From a bacterium (GTDB taxonomy: Bacteria > Patescibacteriota > Microgenomatia > Levybacterales > UBA12049), in NCBI GenBank assembly GCA_021813005.1, contig JAKAMH010000005.1, positions 1 to 18,740 on the forward strand: a stretch of 18,740 nucleotides of DNA. Reading direction: 5' to 3'. Every line of letters begins with the position of its first letter. Positions within the stretch are counted from its first letter, which is position 1. Under the pieces are notes generated by a model, which did no database searches, had not been told where the DNA came from, and saw nothing but the letters and a program-made list of their open reading frames with translations. Of this stretch, positions 1 to 7,004 are shown in pieces. A program made the position numbers and the translations under genes.

Positions 1-61
1 CGGAGACTGCAGTCTCCGTGTCGCCATTGAAGTTTAAGATAGAAATTGCAACAGGCGTCAT
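1..61 (-). CDS. Glycosyltransferase family 2, N-terminal fragment (runs off left edge)
   Basis: Only the first 20 codons are inside the window. They begin at ATG 61 and read MTPVAISILNFNGDTETAVS. The hydrophobic beta strand followed by LNFNG is the usual start of GT-A fold family 2 glycosyltransferases (the N-terminal nucleotide-binding strand). The start lies 8 bp after the stop of the upstream GT2 gene, so it is most likely the next gene of the same glycan operon. Donor and acceptor cannot be read from this fragment. The assignment rests on a short motif and on context. Confidence 0.6.
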   Translation of the reverse strand, partial: MTPVAISILNFNGDTETAVS

Positions 62-69
62 ATGTATAT

Positions 70-966
70 TTAGAACATTTTCTTGAGCTTTCGCAGTATC
101 GGACTCTGCTCGCCGTCTGCCTTTTCTTTTTTTATCCAGTATTTTGTATCCCGGCCCGCCTGCAGGAGTTCTTTTGATACCGAAGATAAGTCCGCCTCTG
201 CCGCCGTGAAATTGTGCTTTTCCCAGAGAAATGCAAAGATCATCAAATGATAAAACGCCATCAGGAGCGAGAGCATCAGGCCGTGAAATCCATCAAGGTA
301 TCCCTGCCGGGCAAAGTATCGACTGAGAAACTCCCCCATTGGCATCCTGACTGCATCCTGCCAGGAAAATATATAGCCCGAGCGAAGCAGGTGTTCCGCT
401 TCGTTGGGCGCGTAGAGCACCATGTGCTTTTGGAGGAACTGCGAGACAGTATCGTAATTCTCGTGCAGCATTGGATTTGTCAGGTGTCCGGTCGCGCCGT
501 CCACAATAAGCATTTCGTGCACATGTTTTTTCTGGAACTTCCCTTTCCCTCGCCGGAAAAGGCGCAACTGTTCGTCAGGATACCAACCGGTATGCTCGAT
601 CCACTTGCCGAAAATGATGTTTTTCCTCGGGATAAAAAAGCCCGCTTCAGGCAATGTTTCTTCCTCTTTTAGTAGTGCCTTAAGCTCTGTAATAAGCTCA
701 GGCGTCAGCCGTTCGTCTGCATCGAGGCTGAATATCCAGTCTCTTGTGGCTTTGGCAAAACCGATATTTTTCTGAATATCAATCTCTTTGGGATTGTTTT
801 CCTCCTTAAATACATGTGCTGCATACTTTCTGGCTATCTCCCCTGTCTTGTCAGTCGAGTCGTGATCAATGACGATCACCTCGCCGTCAAGCGGCTGAAC
901 GGACGTCAAGCAGTCGGCAATTTTATCTTCACTGTTATAAGCTGACACAACAACCGATATATTCAT
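70..966 (-). CDS. Glycosyltransferase family 2, WaaE/KdtX-like
   Basis: A 298-residue GT-A fold glycosyltransferase that probably transfers a nucleotide-activated sugar at the cytoplasmic face of the membrane. The N-terminus (residues 1-40) has the SVVVSAYNSE strand and the VIDHDSTD motif in place of the commoner VDDGSTD. The metal-binding DxD-type motif is SLDADE at residues 80-85. This arrangement resembles the WaaE/KdtX branch of family 2, which adds sugars to lipopolysaccharide core in Proteobacteria; no such core is expected here, so the acceptor is unknown. A hydrophobic segment at about 229-247 suggests membrane association. It starts 3 bp after the flippase stop and ends 8 bp before the next GT2, in an apparent operon. 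No clear Shine-Dalgarno precedes the ATG. Confidence 0.85.
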   Translation of the reverse strand: MNISVVVSAYNSEDKIADCLTSVQPLDGEVIVIDHDSTDKTGEIARKYAAHVFKEENNPKEIDIQKNIGFAKATRDWIFSLDADERLTPELITELKALLKEEETLPEAGFFIPRKNIIFGKWIEHTGWYPDEQLRLFRRGKGKFQKKHVHEMLIVDGATGHLTNPMLHENYDTVSQFLQKHMVLYAPNEAEHLLRSGYIFSWQDAVRMPMGEFLSRYFARQGYLDGFHGLMLSLLMAFYHLMIFAFLWEKHNFTAAEADLSSVSKELLQAGRDTKYWIKKEKADGEQSPILRKLKKMF

Positions 967-969
967 AGA

Positions 970-2424
970 CTACTTTCTGATATTCTCCAGTACCATCTTA
1001 ACATCTGAGACCACCATCCGTCTGGCAATGAGCATAATAATGCCAAAGTAAACTGCCGCACCAAAGAGCATCATAGCCACGAGGTAAATCAGATTGGTTA
1101 CCAGGAAGGGACTTAGAAGATACACCAGAACTCCCATCACGAAGGACGCTACCAGAGGGGAGAAAACAACATGGAATAGCTTAAACGGAATATGGCTTTT
1201 CACCAAATAGACGACGATCACTACGGAAAGCGAGATAATTGCCGACGCAATCGCCACCCCGTTAAATCCAAAGAAAACAATCGCCAGCGGAGTCAGTACC
1301 CAAGTGGCCACGGTCCAGAAAATCATCAGGTAAAGAGTCGTCTTGACATGTCCTATGGCATTGAGCGCATTGGTAAGCGGGGTTGAAATTGACGAGAGTG
1401 CAGCATTGATGGCAAAAAATCCGAGTGAGAGAAGCGCCGGTTCCCATTTCTGGTACTTGGGAATGAAGTGTATAAAGTAGGGAGAAAGCACGACGAGTCC
1501 GGTAAGCGCCGGAAATACCAAAAATACCGTGGCAAAAAGCGTTTTCTCTATCGCCCGGCCAAGAAACTCTTTTTCATGGGCCAGGCGTGAGAAAGACGGG
1601 AATGTAATCCGTATCATATTATCCATGATAAGCCGGAGTGGTGTCAGTGCCCATTTCTGAGCAAACCCCACATACCCAAGTTGGGCAAACGGCAGGACTT
1701 TGCCAAGATAGAGCGTCAGGAGATCGTCCTTGGCAAGTGCTAGAATGCTGTTGGATTGGAATGGTATACCAAAGGAGAGTAGTCTTTTGGCTACCTCTCG
1801 GGAAAATCCGATTCGCGGCCTCCAGGGAGCAATGATGTAAATCGTCACCAGTCCGACAAACCCTCTCGCCAGCACGGCATAGGTGTAGCTAGTTATTCCA
1901 AAACCCTTGACGGCAAAATACAGAACCAACCCGTTAAAGACTATTGTCTCAACTATTTGCGGGATAACAAGTTTATCAAACTGGAGCCGCCGCTCAAGGA
2001 TAATTGACGGGATTGTCTTGAGACTGGAAAAGAAAAATCCCACAACTAACGCCTGAAACAGGTGGACTCCCGCACTGTTGAGATGATAAAAATTCCCCAC
2101 CCAATTTGAGAGAAAAAGAGCAATAATCACTCCGGTCACCACCAGTGCCTGCTGGATAGTAAATGTCGTAGTCAGGTCTTCATCCGTAATCGCTTCCTTT
2201 TTTTGTATGAGCGCCGCGGCAAGTCCGACATCTGAAAAGTAGGAGAGAAAGGCGATTGAAGCGGAAACTACATAAAAAATACCTATCTCCGCCTCTTTCA
2301 GGAAAGCATAGAGCAGAGACGCCACGGCAAAGCTTACCAGTTGGATGAGAAATGTCCGCGACACAAGCGCAAACACGCCGTGAATTGACCGCTTCGTAAC
2401 TGTTGCAACGTCAAGTTCTTCCAT
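970..2424 (-). CDS. Wzx-like oligosaccharide flippase (polysaccharide transporter family)
   Basis: A 484-residue polytopic membrane protein of the MOP/polysaccharide-transport superfamily, which moves lipid-linked oligosaccharides from the cytoplasmic to the outer face of the membrane. Visible support: about twelve or more hydrophobic segments along the whole length, a GVGLAAALIQKK-like region (here DVGLAAALIQKKE) after the second segment, and the basic LERRLQF loop, both typical of Wzx/RfbX proteins. The frame is open 49 codons further upstream, but that stretch is polar, lies inside the preceding GT2 gene and does not look like a flippase N-terminus. I therefore chose ATG 2424 (MEELDVATV), which overlaps the GT2 stop by 14 bp and suggests translational coupling. 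The exact glycan carried is unknown. Confidence 0.9.
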   Translation of the reverse strand: MEELDVATVTKRSIHGVFALVSRTFLIQLVSFAVASLLYAFLKEAEIGIFYVVSASIAFLSYFSDVGLAAALIQKKEAITDEDLTTTFTIQQALVVTGVIIALFLSNWVGNFYHLNSAGVHLFQALVVGFFFSSLKTIPSIILERRLQFDKLVIPQIVETIVFNGLVLYFAVKGFGITSYTYAVLARGFVGLVTIYIIAPWRPRIGFSREVAKRLLSFGIPFQSNSILALAKDDLLTLYLGKVLPFAQLGYVGFAQKWALTPLRLIMDNMIRITFPSFSRLAHEKEFLGRAIEKTLFATVFLVFPALTGLVVLSPYFIHFIPKYQKWEPALLSLGFFAINAALSSISTPLTNALNAIGHVKTTLYLMIFWTVATWVLTPLAIVFFGFNGVAIASAIISLSVVIVVYLVKSHIPFKLFHVVFSPLVASFVMGVLVYLLSPFLVTNLIYLVAMMLFGAAVYFGIIMLIARRMVVSDVKMVLENIRK

Positions 2425-3145
2425 AATGTAAGTCGTACCAGAGAATAAAACTCTCGAGAACCGCCCGTAAAATAACGGCAAAGTTGGCTCCTGTCTGGAT
2501 TCCATGCTCACGTGGATAGTGCATGACGCCAACTTCTCTAATTGTGAGCTTTTTTTTCTTGGCCTTGGCAAGAATTTCTGTGGTGATCATCGCCCCTTCC
2601 GAGCGAAGCGGCATAATCTCAGACAGCGCGTGCCTGGTAAACAATTTGAATCCACAATCGATATCCCTGAAGTAGAAGTGAAAGAGGAGAAAATCCCATG
2701 CCTTTAGAAGGCTCATCAAAAGAAGGCGTTTAAAAATATTCCTGTCATTTCTTTTTTTTCGAAAACCGATCACCATATCCGCTCCGGGAAGTACCTCCAA
2801 AAACGTTGTAATCTCTGAAAAATCAAATTGCCTGTCTCCGTCTGTAAAAACCACAACATCGTATTTCGCCTGCGTTAAGCCTTCGTTCAAGGCTGCTCCA
2901 TACCCTCTGTTGGGATGAATTGAGACGAGTCGAAGTCGCGGGTTTTGTGAAGCAAGTTTTTCGGCAATATACTTGGTCCTGTCGGTTGATCCATCATCGA
3001 CCATAATGATTTCCCATTTGGCTGCCACCCGTTCCGCAATCGGAATTGCCTGTTTCACGACCGCTTCAATGTTCTTCTCTTCATTCCAGAACGGGAAAAA
3101 TATTGACAATTCGGTAAGTCTTTTTATTTTTTCTGCTTTTTCCAT
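2411..3145 (-). CDS. Glycosyltransferase family 2, polyprenyl-phosphate sugar synthase-like
   Basis: A 244-residue soluble GT2 of the DPM1/DPG-synthase type, expected to move a sugar from a nucleotide donor to a polyprenyl phosphate at the cytoplasmic face. Motifs: FPFWNEE at 18-23, VDDGSTD at 49-55, DGDRQ (DxD region, metal and nucleotide binding) at 102-106, DIDCGFKLF at 161-169 and the ITTEIL helix near 187-192. It lacks the C-terminal transmembrane helices of bacterial CsbB/GtrB proteins. The start overlaps the end of the upstream YfhO-like gene by 22 bp, and the stop overlaps the flippase start. A perfect extended -10 box (3155-3163) lies 9 nt before the ATG, so the gene may also have its own promoter. 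The family is clear; the sugar is not. Confidence 0.87.
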   Translation of the reverse strand: MEKAEKIKRLTELSIFFPFWNEEKNIEAVVKQAIPIAERVAAKWEIIMVDDGSTDRTKYIAEKLASQNPRLRLVSIHPNRGYGAALNEGLTQAKYDVVVFTDGDRQFDFSEITTFLEVLPGADMVIGFRKKRNDRNIFKRLLLMSLLKAWDFLLFHFYFRDIDCGFKLFTRHALSEIMPLRSEGAMITTEILAKAKKKKLTIREVGVMHYPREHGIQTGANFAVILRAVLESFILWYDLHYGRT

Positions 3146-4830
3146 AGTGGGTAAATTATACCAGCAATAATCAGAGCTACACCAGAAAGACTTAGCGCAT
3201 CGGCAATCATCTCAACCGGAGTTTGACGAAACCGCGCGGTAAGCGTATGTCTCCCCTGAGGCACCTGAACCAAAAGACCCCTATTTGTCTTTTCAAATCC
3301 CGCGTCTTTCCCGTCAATTGTGACATGCCAGGCTGGAAAGTACGCAAGGTTGAGCAATACTAACCCATTTTGCTTCCCGGTAATATCTGCACTAATCATG
3401 CCTGTCTTTTGCTTATGTATCGTAACGGTTGTGATGTTTCGGACAGGTGAAACAATTTGTTTGGGCACTTCGCTGGCATTTTTGGGTATCGCAAAATGCT
3501 GCGGCATATATTCATGCGATATTTTTGAGATGTCATACGAAACACGCGAATACCGGGTATAAAAGCCTGCTGTACGTGCTTCGTAGAACTGCGGGCGAAA
3601 ATGCTTGGCATTAAGAAATAGTGTTGTGACGACAAGAAACATAAGAACGATGATCCCGGTGTAACGAGGAAGCAGTCTTTGTGCGCCAAAGATAAGAAAT
3701 CCGGAAAGGATGGCAAGTGAGATACCTGCGAACTCAAGAAAACGCCAGGGGTACTGCAGAAAGGCAATAAATGGCAAGTTGTTCCAGATGATGAGCGAGT
3801 ACCCGGTGGTCATAAAAAGAGATAGAGTTCCAAGCAAAAGTGAGGAAAGAAAAAGAAAACGCATCTCCCTCCTCCCCCGCCTGAACCTGAGAACAAGAAA
3901 TATAAGAATACCCAGCACTGAGAAGAAAATAGTGTTTTTACCAAGTTCAAAACTAAGTCCGTCAAGACATCCGGGAGCAGAGCCTCCAAATCCCCAGGGG
4001 CTTGTCCAAAGCTGGGAGAGACAGACAAAATGATTATGGAAATCGGCGCCGCCCCCGACCTGAGAGCGAACATTGGTGAAGCCCATTTCCAGTAAAGCCG
4101 GTAGAGCATAAAAACCGGACAAAAGAAATGCCACTAGAAATACAGCAAAGTAGACGCCAAACAGGCGCTTTTTTTGCGGATGCGCGGCAAATGAGAGGAT
4201 CAGGATAAAGAAAAGCAGAAAAATCAGCATAAAGGCTGAGAGGTTATGGGATATAATAAGTAAAGTGGTTGAGACTGATGCCAGCAAGATCCATTTACGA
4301 AGCTCCAAAATTGAATGTGTCTTTGAGAGGTAGTAAAGCTTCAAAATCCCCCATAAAATATATGGCAAAAACCCATAGGCAAAATATTCACCTACTGCTC
4401 CCCGCACGTACATATTGACGGCAAAATAGGGAAAGAAAAGATAGATAGTAGCTGAGGCTATCCCTGCTTCAATACCAAGAAACGAGCTAACCAGGAAATA
4501 CATTCCCAATCCGCCGATCACGGCCGGAAGTGCCATCATAATCTTCGTGGCCGTAAGGACATTTATTCCCATAAGCACATACTTGGCGCCCAGATAGTAT
4601 GGCAGCGGTCCATAAAAGTTGAAAATCGGATAGCCATACCCAAATCCCATGTCCTTGACCCAACGTACCGGAAACATGCCGTCTCTGAGAGATTGTGCCA
4701 TCTCATAGACGCGGGTTGGCTGTGTGTCATCATGCATCGGGAAAAAACCAGTGTGAAAAAGCGGCAAGACAACGACAAGAGACAGGAGAAGAACTAGGAT
4801 TGGCGGCACTACCCGCTTCATAAATTGCAT
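3124..4830 (-). CDS. YfhO/PTPS-related polytopic membrane protein, putative GT-C glycosyltransferase
   Basis: A 568-residue multi-pass membrane protein with a GT-C-like layout. The first extracellular loop carries an acidic pair at residues 34-35 (MHDDTQP), the position where GT-C enzymes keep catalytic acids, followed by FGYGYP at 63-68. The middle is about ten hydrophobic segments. The C-terminal 100 or so residues form an outside beta domain with YFPAWHVTIDGK, followed by a last membrane helix. This pattern matches the YfhO family and the so-called 6-pyruvoyl-tetrahydropterin-synthase-related membrane domain. In Firmicutes YfhO acts with a CsbB-type GT2 to glycosylate lipoteichoic acid; by analogy this protein may use the lipid-linked sugar made by the adjacent GT2. 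It is a paralogue of the protein at 5419-6978. Start: ATG 4830 directly follows a strong -10 box; ATG 4821 is the alternative. Confidence 0.75.
   Translation of the reverse strand: MQFMKRVVPPILVLLLSLVVVLPLFHTGFFPMHDDTQPTRVYEMAQSLRDGMFPVRWVKDMGFGYGYPIFNFYGPLPYYLGAKYVLMGINVLTATKIMMALPAVIGGLGMYFLVSSFLGIEAGIASATIYLFFPYFAVNMYVRGAVGEYFAYGFLPYILWGILKLYYLSKTHSILELRKWILLASVSTTLLIISHNLSAFMLIFLLFFILILSFAAHPQKKRLFGVYFAVFLVAFLLSGFYALPALLEMGFTNVRSQVGGGADFHNHFVCLSQLWTSPWGFGGSAPGCLDGLSFELGKNTIFFSVLGILIFLVLRFRRGRREMRFLFLSSLLLGTLSLFMTTGYSLIIWNNLPFIAFLQYPWRFLEFAGISLAILSGFLIFGAQRLLPRYTGIIVLMFLVVTTLFLNAKHFRPQFYEARTAGFYTRYSRVSYDISKISHEYMPQHFAIPKNASEVPKQIVSPVRNITTVTIHKQKTGMISADITGKQNGLVLLNLAYFPAWHVTIDGKDAGFEKTNRGLLVQVPQGRHTLTARFRQTPVEMIADALSLSGVALIIAGIIYPLWKKQKK
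3155..3163 (-). promoter_or_regulatory. Extended -10 promoter (TGGTATAAT) before the GT2 gene at 3145
   Basis: The minus strand reads TGGTATAAT ending 9 nt before ATG 3145. No good -35 box is visible at 16-18 bp spacing, as is common when TGn extends the -10. Transcription from about 7 nt downstream would leave a leader of about 2 nt. The box lies inside the 3' coding end of the upstream gene, so chance is possible. Confidence 0.45.
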
Positions 4831-4840
4831 AGGCAGTTTG

Positions 4841-4868
4841 ATTATACCTTGAAGCTGAACCTTTTCAA
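4841..4868 (-). promoter_or_regulatory. Sigma-70-type promoter of the second glycan unit
   Basis: The minus strand shows TTGAAA (4868-4863), a 16-bp spacer and a perfect TATAAT (4846-4841). The -10 ends 10 nt before ATG 4830, so the predicted mRNA start near 4834 leaves a 4-nt leader. It faces the opposite way to the promoter-like sequence at 4887-4915. This is one of the best promoter matches in the window. Confidence 0.6.
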
Positions 4869-4886
4869 AGAGCCATAAAATACACC

Positions 4887-4915
4887 TTGTTGACAATGCA
4901 GAAATTATCTATACT
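4887..4915 (+). promoter_or_regulatory. Promoter-like sequence for the plus-strand micro-ORF
   Basis: The plus strand shows TATACT (4910-4915) with TTGTTG (4887-4892) 17 bp upstream. A consensus TTGACA (4890-4895) overlaps it but is only 14 bp away. The predicted transcription start, about 7 nt after the -10, coincides with ATG 4922, the same geometry as at other genes here. Confidence 0.4.
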
Positions 4916-4921
4916 AAGTGT

Positions 4922-4981
4922 ATGGGACAAAAGTTTTCTACCCCCAAAAAGGAAAAGAAGAAACCCAAGAAACAGAAATAA
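4922..4981 (+). CDS. Candidate lysine-rich microprotein, 19 aa
   Basis: A complete ATG-to-TAA frame reading MGQKFSTPKKEKKKPKKQK, with ten lysines among 19 residues and no acidic residue but one. It is the only plausible plus-strand gene in the window. In its favour: a -10 box placed so that the ATG would be the first transcribed codon, and a frame that ends exactly one base before the converging Nudix stop (TAA 4979-4981, Nudix stop complement 4982-4984). Against it: it is very short, and the purine-rich strand alone could yield such a peptide. Basic tails of this kind could bind nucleic acid or ribosomes, but no function can be assigned. The alternative is that the T-rich minus strand serves only to end transcription of the upstream operon. 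Confidence 0.4.
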   Translation: MGQKFSTPKKEKKKPKKQK

Positions 4982-5422
4982 CTAGGACCAGTTATTCTCT
5001 GAAAAAAAGGTTTTATTCTGATAGCTGCGTACTGCCTCCCGGACATGAGGCACTGTGTTTTTTGGTAAATTATTGAGAGAGAACCAAGCAAGCTCCTCAC
5101 ATTTATACGGCTCTCTGTTGACTATTTCCCCCTCCCAGCTGTCTGCCGTGAGAAAGAAGTCTATATACTCTACATTTGATTTCCGGTGCATGACATGGAC
5201 GACACGAAGACATGACGGTTCTATTCTAATCCCGGCTTCCTCTTCTGCCTCCCTGCTCATCGTCTCCGCCACCTTCTCACCTTCCTCTAGATGTCCGGCA
5301 ATCAGGCTGTAATACCCGTCCATCCAGCCTGTATTCTTCCGTTTCAAGAGAAGAATTTTACTGTTTTTGAGGAGAATTAGGTAGGCCGCGGATCGGAGGG
5401 TAAATCTTTCATTTCCCATCAT
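4982..5422 (-). CDS. Nudix hydrolase
   Basis: A 146-residue cytosolic hydrolase of nucleoside diphosphates linked to another moiety. The complete Nudix box is present at residues 43-65: G43, E49, R57-E58, E61-E62 and G64 fit Gx5Ex7REUxEExGU, giving the Mg-binding helix. Preceding strands (AAYLILLKNSKILLLKR) and WMDGYYSLIAGH also match the fold. Family members of this size include MutT-like and NDP-sugar or NTP clean-up enzymes; the substrate cannot be decided. Its start overlaps the stop of the upstream YfhO-like gene in an ATGA arrangement (5419-5422), so the two are probably translationally coupled. As last gene of the long glycan unit it might act on nucleotide-sugar metabolites, but that is only context. 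Confidence 0.92.
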   Translation of the reverse strand: MMGNERFTLRSAAYLILLKNSKILLLKRKNTGWMDGYYSLIAGHLEEGEKVAETMSREAEEEAGIRIEPSCLRVVHVMHRKSNVEYIDFFLTADSWEGEIVNREPYKCEELAWFSLNNLPKNTVPHVREAVRSYQNKTFFSENNWS

Positions 5423-6978
5423 CCCATTTTATCACACGTTTTTACTTTCGCTTTTAATGCATATGCCAGAAGTATAAAAAATGCCAGGACACTTATCATG
5501 TCTGCCAATAGACGAAGTATCGTTTCTCCAAACCTAATAGAGATATCATGTGACCCAGCTGAGACAGGAAACGTCATGAGTCCACCAGGGTTGGCATAAG
5601 AGATAGCCTGTGGCTTACCATCAACGGTAGCTTTCCAGCCGGGCCAGTAAATGATGTTCAGCTGCAGTATGCCGCCAGTCTCGCTTGTTGCACGAAGCGA
5701 GATACGACGGCCGTTATCTACCACATTCTCTATCGTTCCGGATCCTTTGGCAAACTCTGCCGGTATCACCGGATGCATACTCGGCTTATCCTTCACCCAA
5801 CGCGGCATATATTCGTCTTTCACTGTCGTCGTCGCTTCACTCGTGGCATAATATCCGTCTGGCTGATTCTGATAGGCTATGTTCAGGTGCCAGGGGCCAT
5901 AAGTAAACACAACTATGCCAGTTGACAATATAGCCACAACAAGCCATTTTTTTGTCTTTAGAAAACCTATTACAAACGACGTAAGAAAGGCAGTTGTCAC
6001 GGGAATATATGAAAGAAAACGAAAGGGAAATTGCACAAAGCTTGCAGGAATACCTTCCCATAAAAAACGGCTCAACGCGGAAGCCATAAAAATACTAATC
6101 AGGCCAAGAATAAGGAACAGAGGCACGAGACGCCGATTTCTTTTGTCTTTTTTATCTAGTAATAACGCACCTAACGTTACAAGTAGTATCACAAGTAAAG
6201 GCCAGCCGATAATTTTTATTTGGGCAAAGTAGAGCAATGGATTGGAAACCGGCGTAATGGCAAATTGTGTCAGATGCAACTCAAGTATGGCAGGAACCGC
6301 AAAAAAAGCAGCCGACAGTCCACCAAGTACAAATGGAATAAGAAAATCTCTCGTCCGCCTCGTCTCTGACAGCAAACCGTAGAGAAGAATTACGGGGAGA
6401 AAAAGCAGTGCCAGGGTATTGTGGAACAAAATAAGCGCAAAAATTCCGGTTCCTATCCAAAATATACTCCGTCTTTCAATCATCCATAAAATAAAAGGCA
6501 GGGTTGCTATCGCCAACACCTCGCCCAGGGATCCTCGTGAGTAGATGTCGTAGAGAAAATAGGGGGTGAAGGTTGAAACTATTGTGCCAATAATGGCGTT
6601 AATACCGGAAAATCGCTTCCTCAACCAAAGATATGTACATATTATCTGGCCGATAATACCTATACCAAACAGTATCTTTACAGTCGTTACAAATCCCAAA
6701 CCCAGTGCCTTAATTGGCGCCCCAAGATACATGAACCCAGGGTAGAGAAACGTGGCGACCGGGTAGCCATATCCAAAGTTAAGTTGGGGCAAAAAACGCA
6801 CCGGAAATTGCCCGGCCCGCAGTGCATGATAGAAGGCAGCAAATCGGACAACCATCCAGTTGCCATCATCTGAGACAAACATACCCGGGCGCAGTATTGG
6901 GGTAATAATTAAAAACGATACGATACAAAGAGCAAGCAGGCAAAGAGGCACCTTGTACTTATCTACAGTTTCTTTCAT
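5419..6978 (-). CDS. YfhO/PTPS-related polytopic membrane protein, paralogue
   Basis: A 519-residue multi-pass protein with the same layout as the one at 3124-4830. An acidic pair at residues 37-38 (VSDDGN) lies in the first outside loop, followed by FPVRF and FGYGYP at about 68-73. A run of about ten membrane segments comes next, then an outside C-terminal domain with YWPGWKATVDGK and a final membrane helix. The shared motifs at both ends show descent from a common gene, although similarity elsewhere is low. It is likely a GT-C type sugar transferase using a lipid-linked donor, or a closely related glycan-modifying protein. An AGGCGG sequence 5 nt before the ATG is a fair Shine-Dalgarno. It lies 26 bp after the PMT-like gene and overlaps the Nudix gene by 4 bp. 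Confidence 0.75.
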   Translation of the reverse strand: MKETVDKYKVPLCLLALCIVSFLIITPILRPGMFVSDDGNWMVVRFAAFYHALRAGQFPVRFLPQLNFGYGYPVATFLYPGFMYLGAPIKALGLGFVTTVKILFGIGIIGQIICTYLWLRKRFSGINAIIGTIVSTFTPYFLYDIYSRGSLGEVLAIATLPFILWMIERRSIFWIGTGIFALILFHNTLALLFLPVILLYGLLSETRRTRDFLIPFVLGGLSAAFFAVPAILELHLTQFAITPVSNPLLYFAQIKIIGWPLLVILLVTLGALLLDKKDKRNRRLVPLFLILGLISIFMASALSRFLWEGIPASFVQFPFRFLSYIPVTTAFLTSFVIGFLKTKKWLVVAILSTGIVVFTYGPWHLNIAYQNQPDGYYATSEATTTVKDEYMPRWVKDKPSMHPVIPAEFAKGSGTIENVVDNGRRISLRATSETGGILQLNIIYWPGWKATVDGKPQAISYANPGGLMTFPVSAGSHDISIRFGETILRLLADMISVLAFFILLAYALKAKVKTCDKMG

Positions 6979-6983
6979 AAAAT

Positions 6984-6989
6984 CCGCCT
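6984..6989 (-). promoter_or_regulatory. Ribosome binding site of the gene starting at 6978
   Basis: The minus strand reads AGGCGG, one base off the AGGAGG consensus, 5 nt before ATG 6978. It stands out because most genes here have no recognisable Shine-Dalgarno. This gene is inside an operon, where a ribosome binding site would be needed. Confidence 0.5.
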
Positions 6990-7004
6990 GAAATAAGGCT
7001 TTGC

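Noticed and set aside
1..18. Perfect 18-bp palindrome CGGAGACTGCAGTCTCCG at the left edge
   Set aside because: It lies in the coding start of a GT2 gene and encodes ordinary residues; a single palindrome at a window edge may be chance. Noted only.
214..672. Long plus-strand open frame inside the GT2 gene at 70-966
   Set aside because: It lies wholly antisense to a clear glycosyltransferase, its protein has no recognisable motif, and it has no promoter or ribosome binding site.
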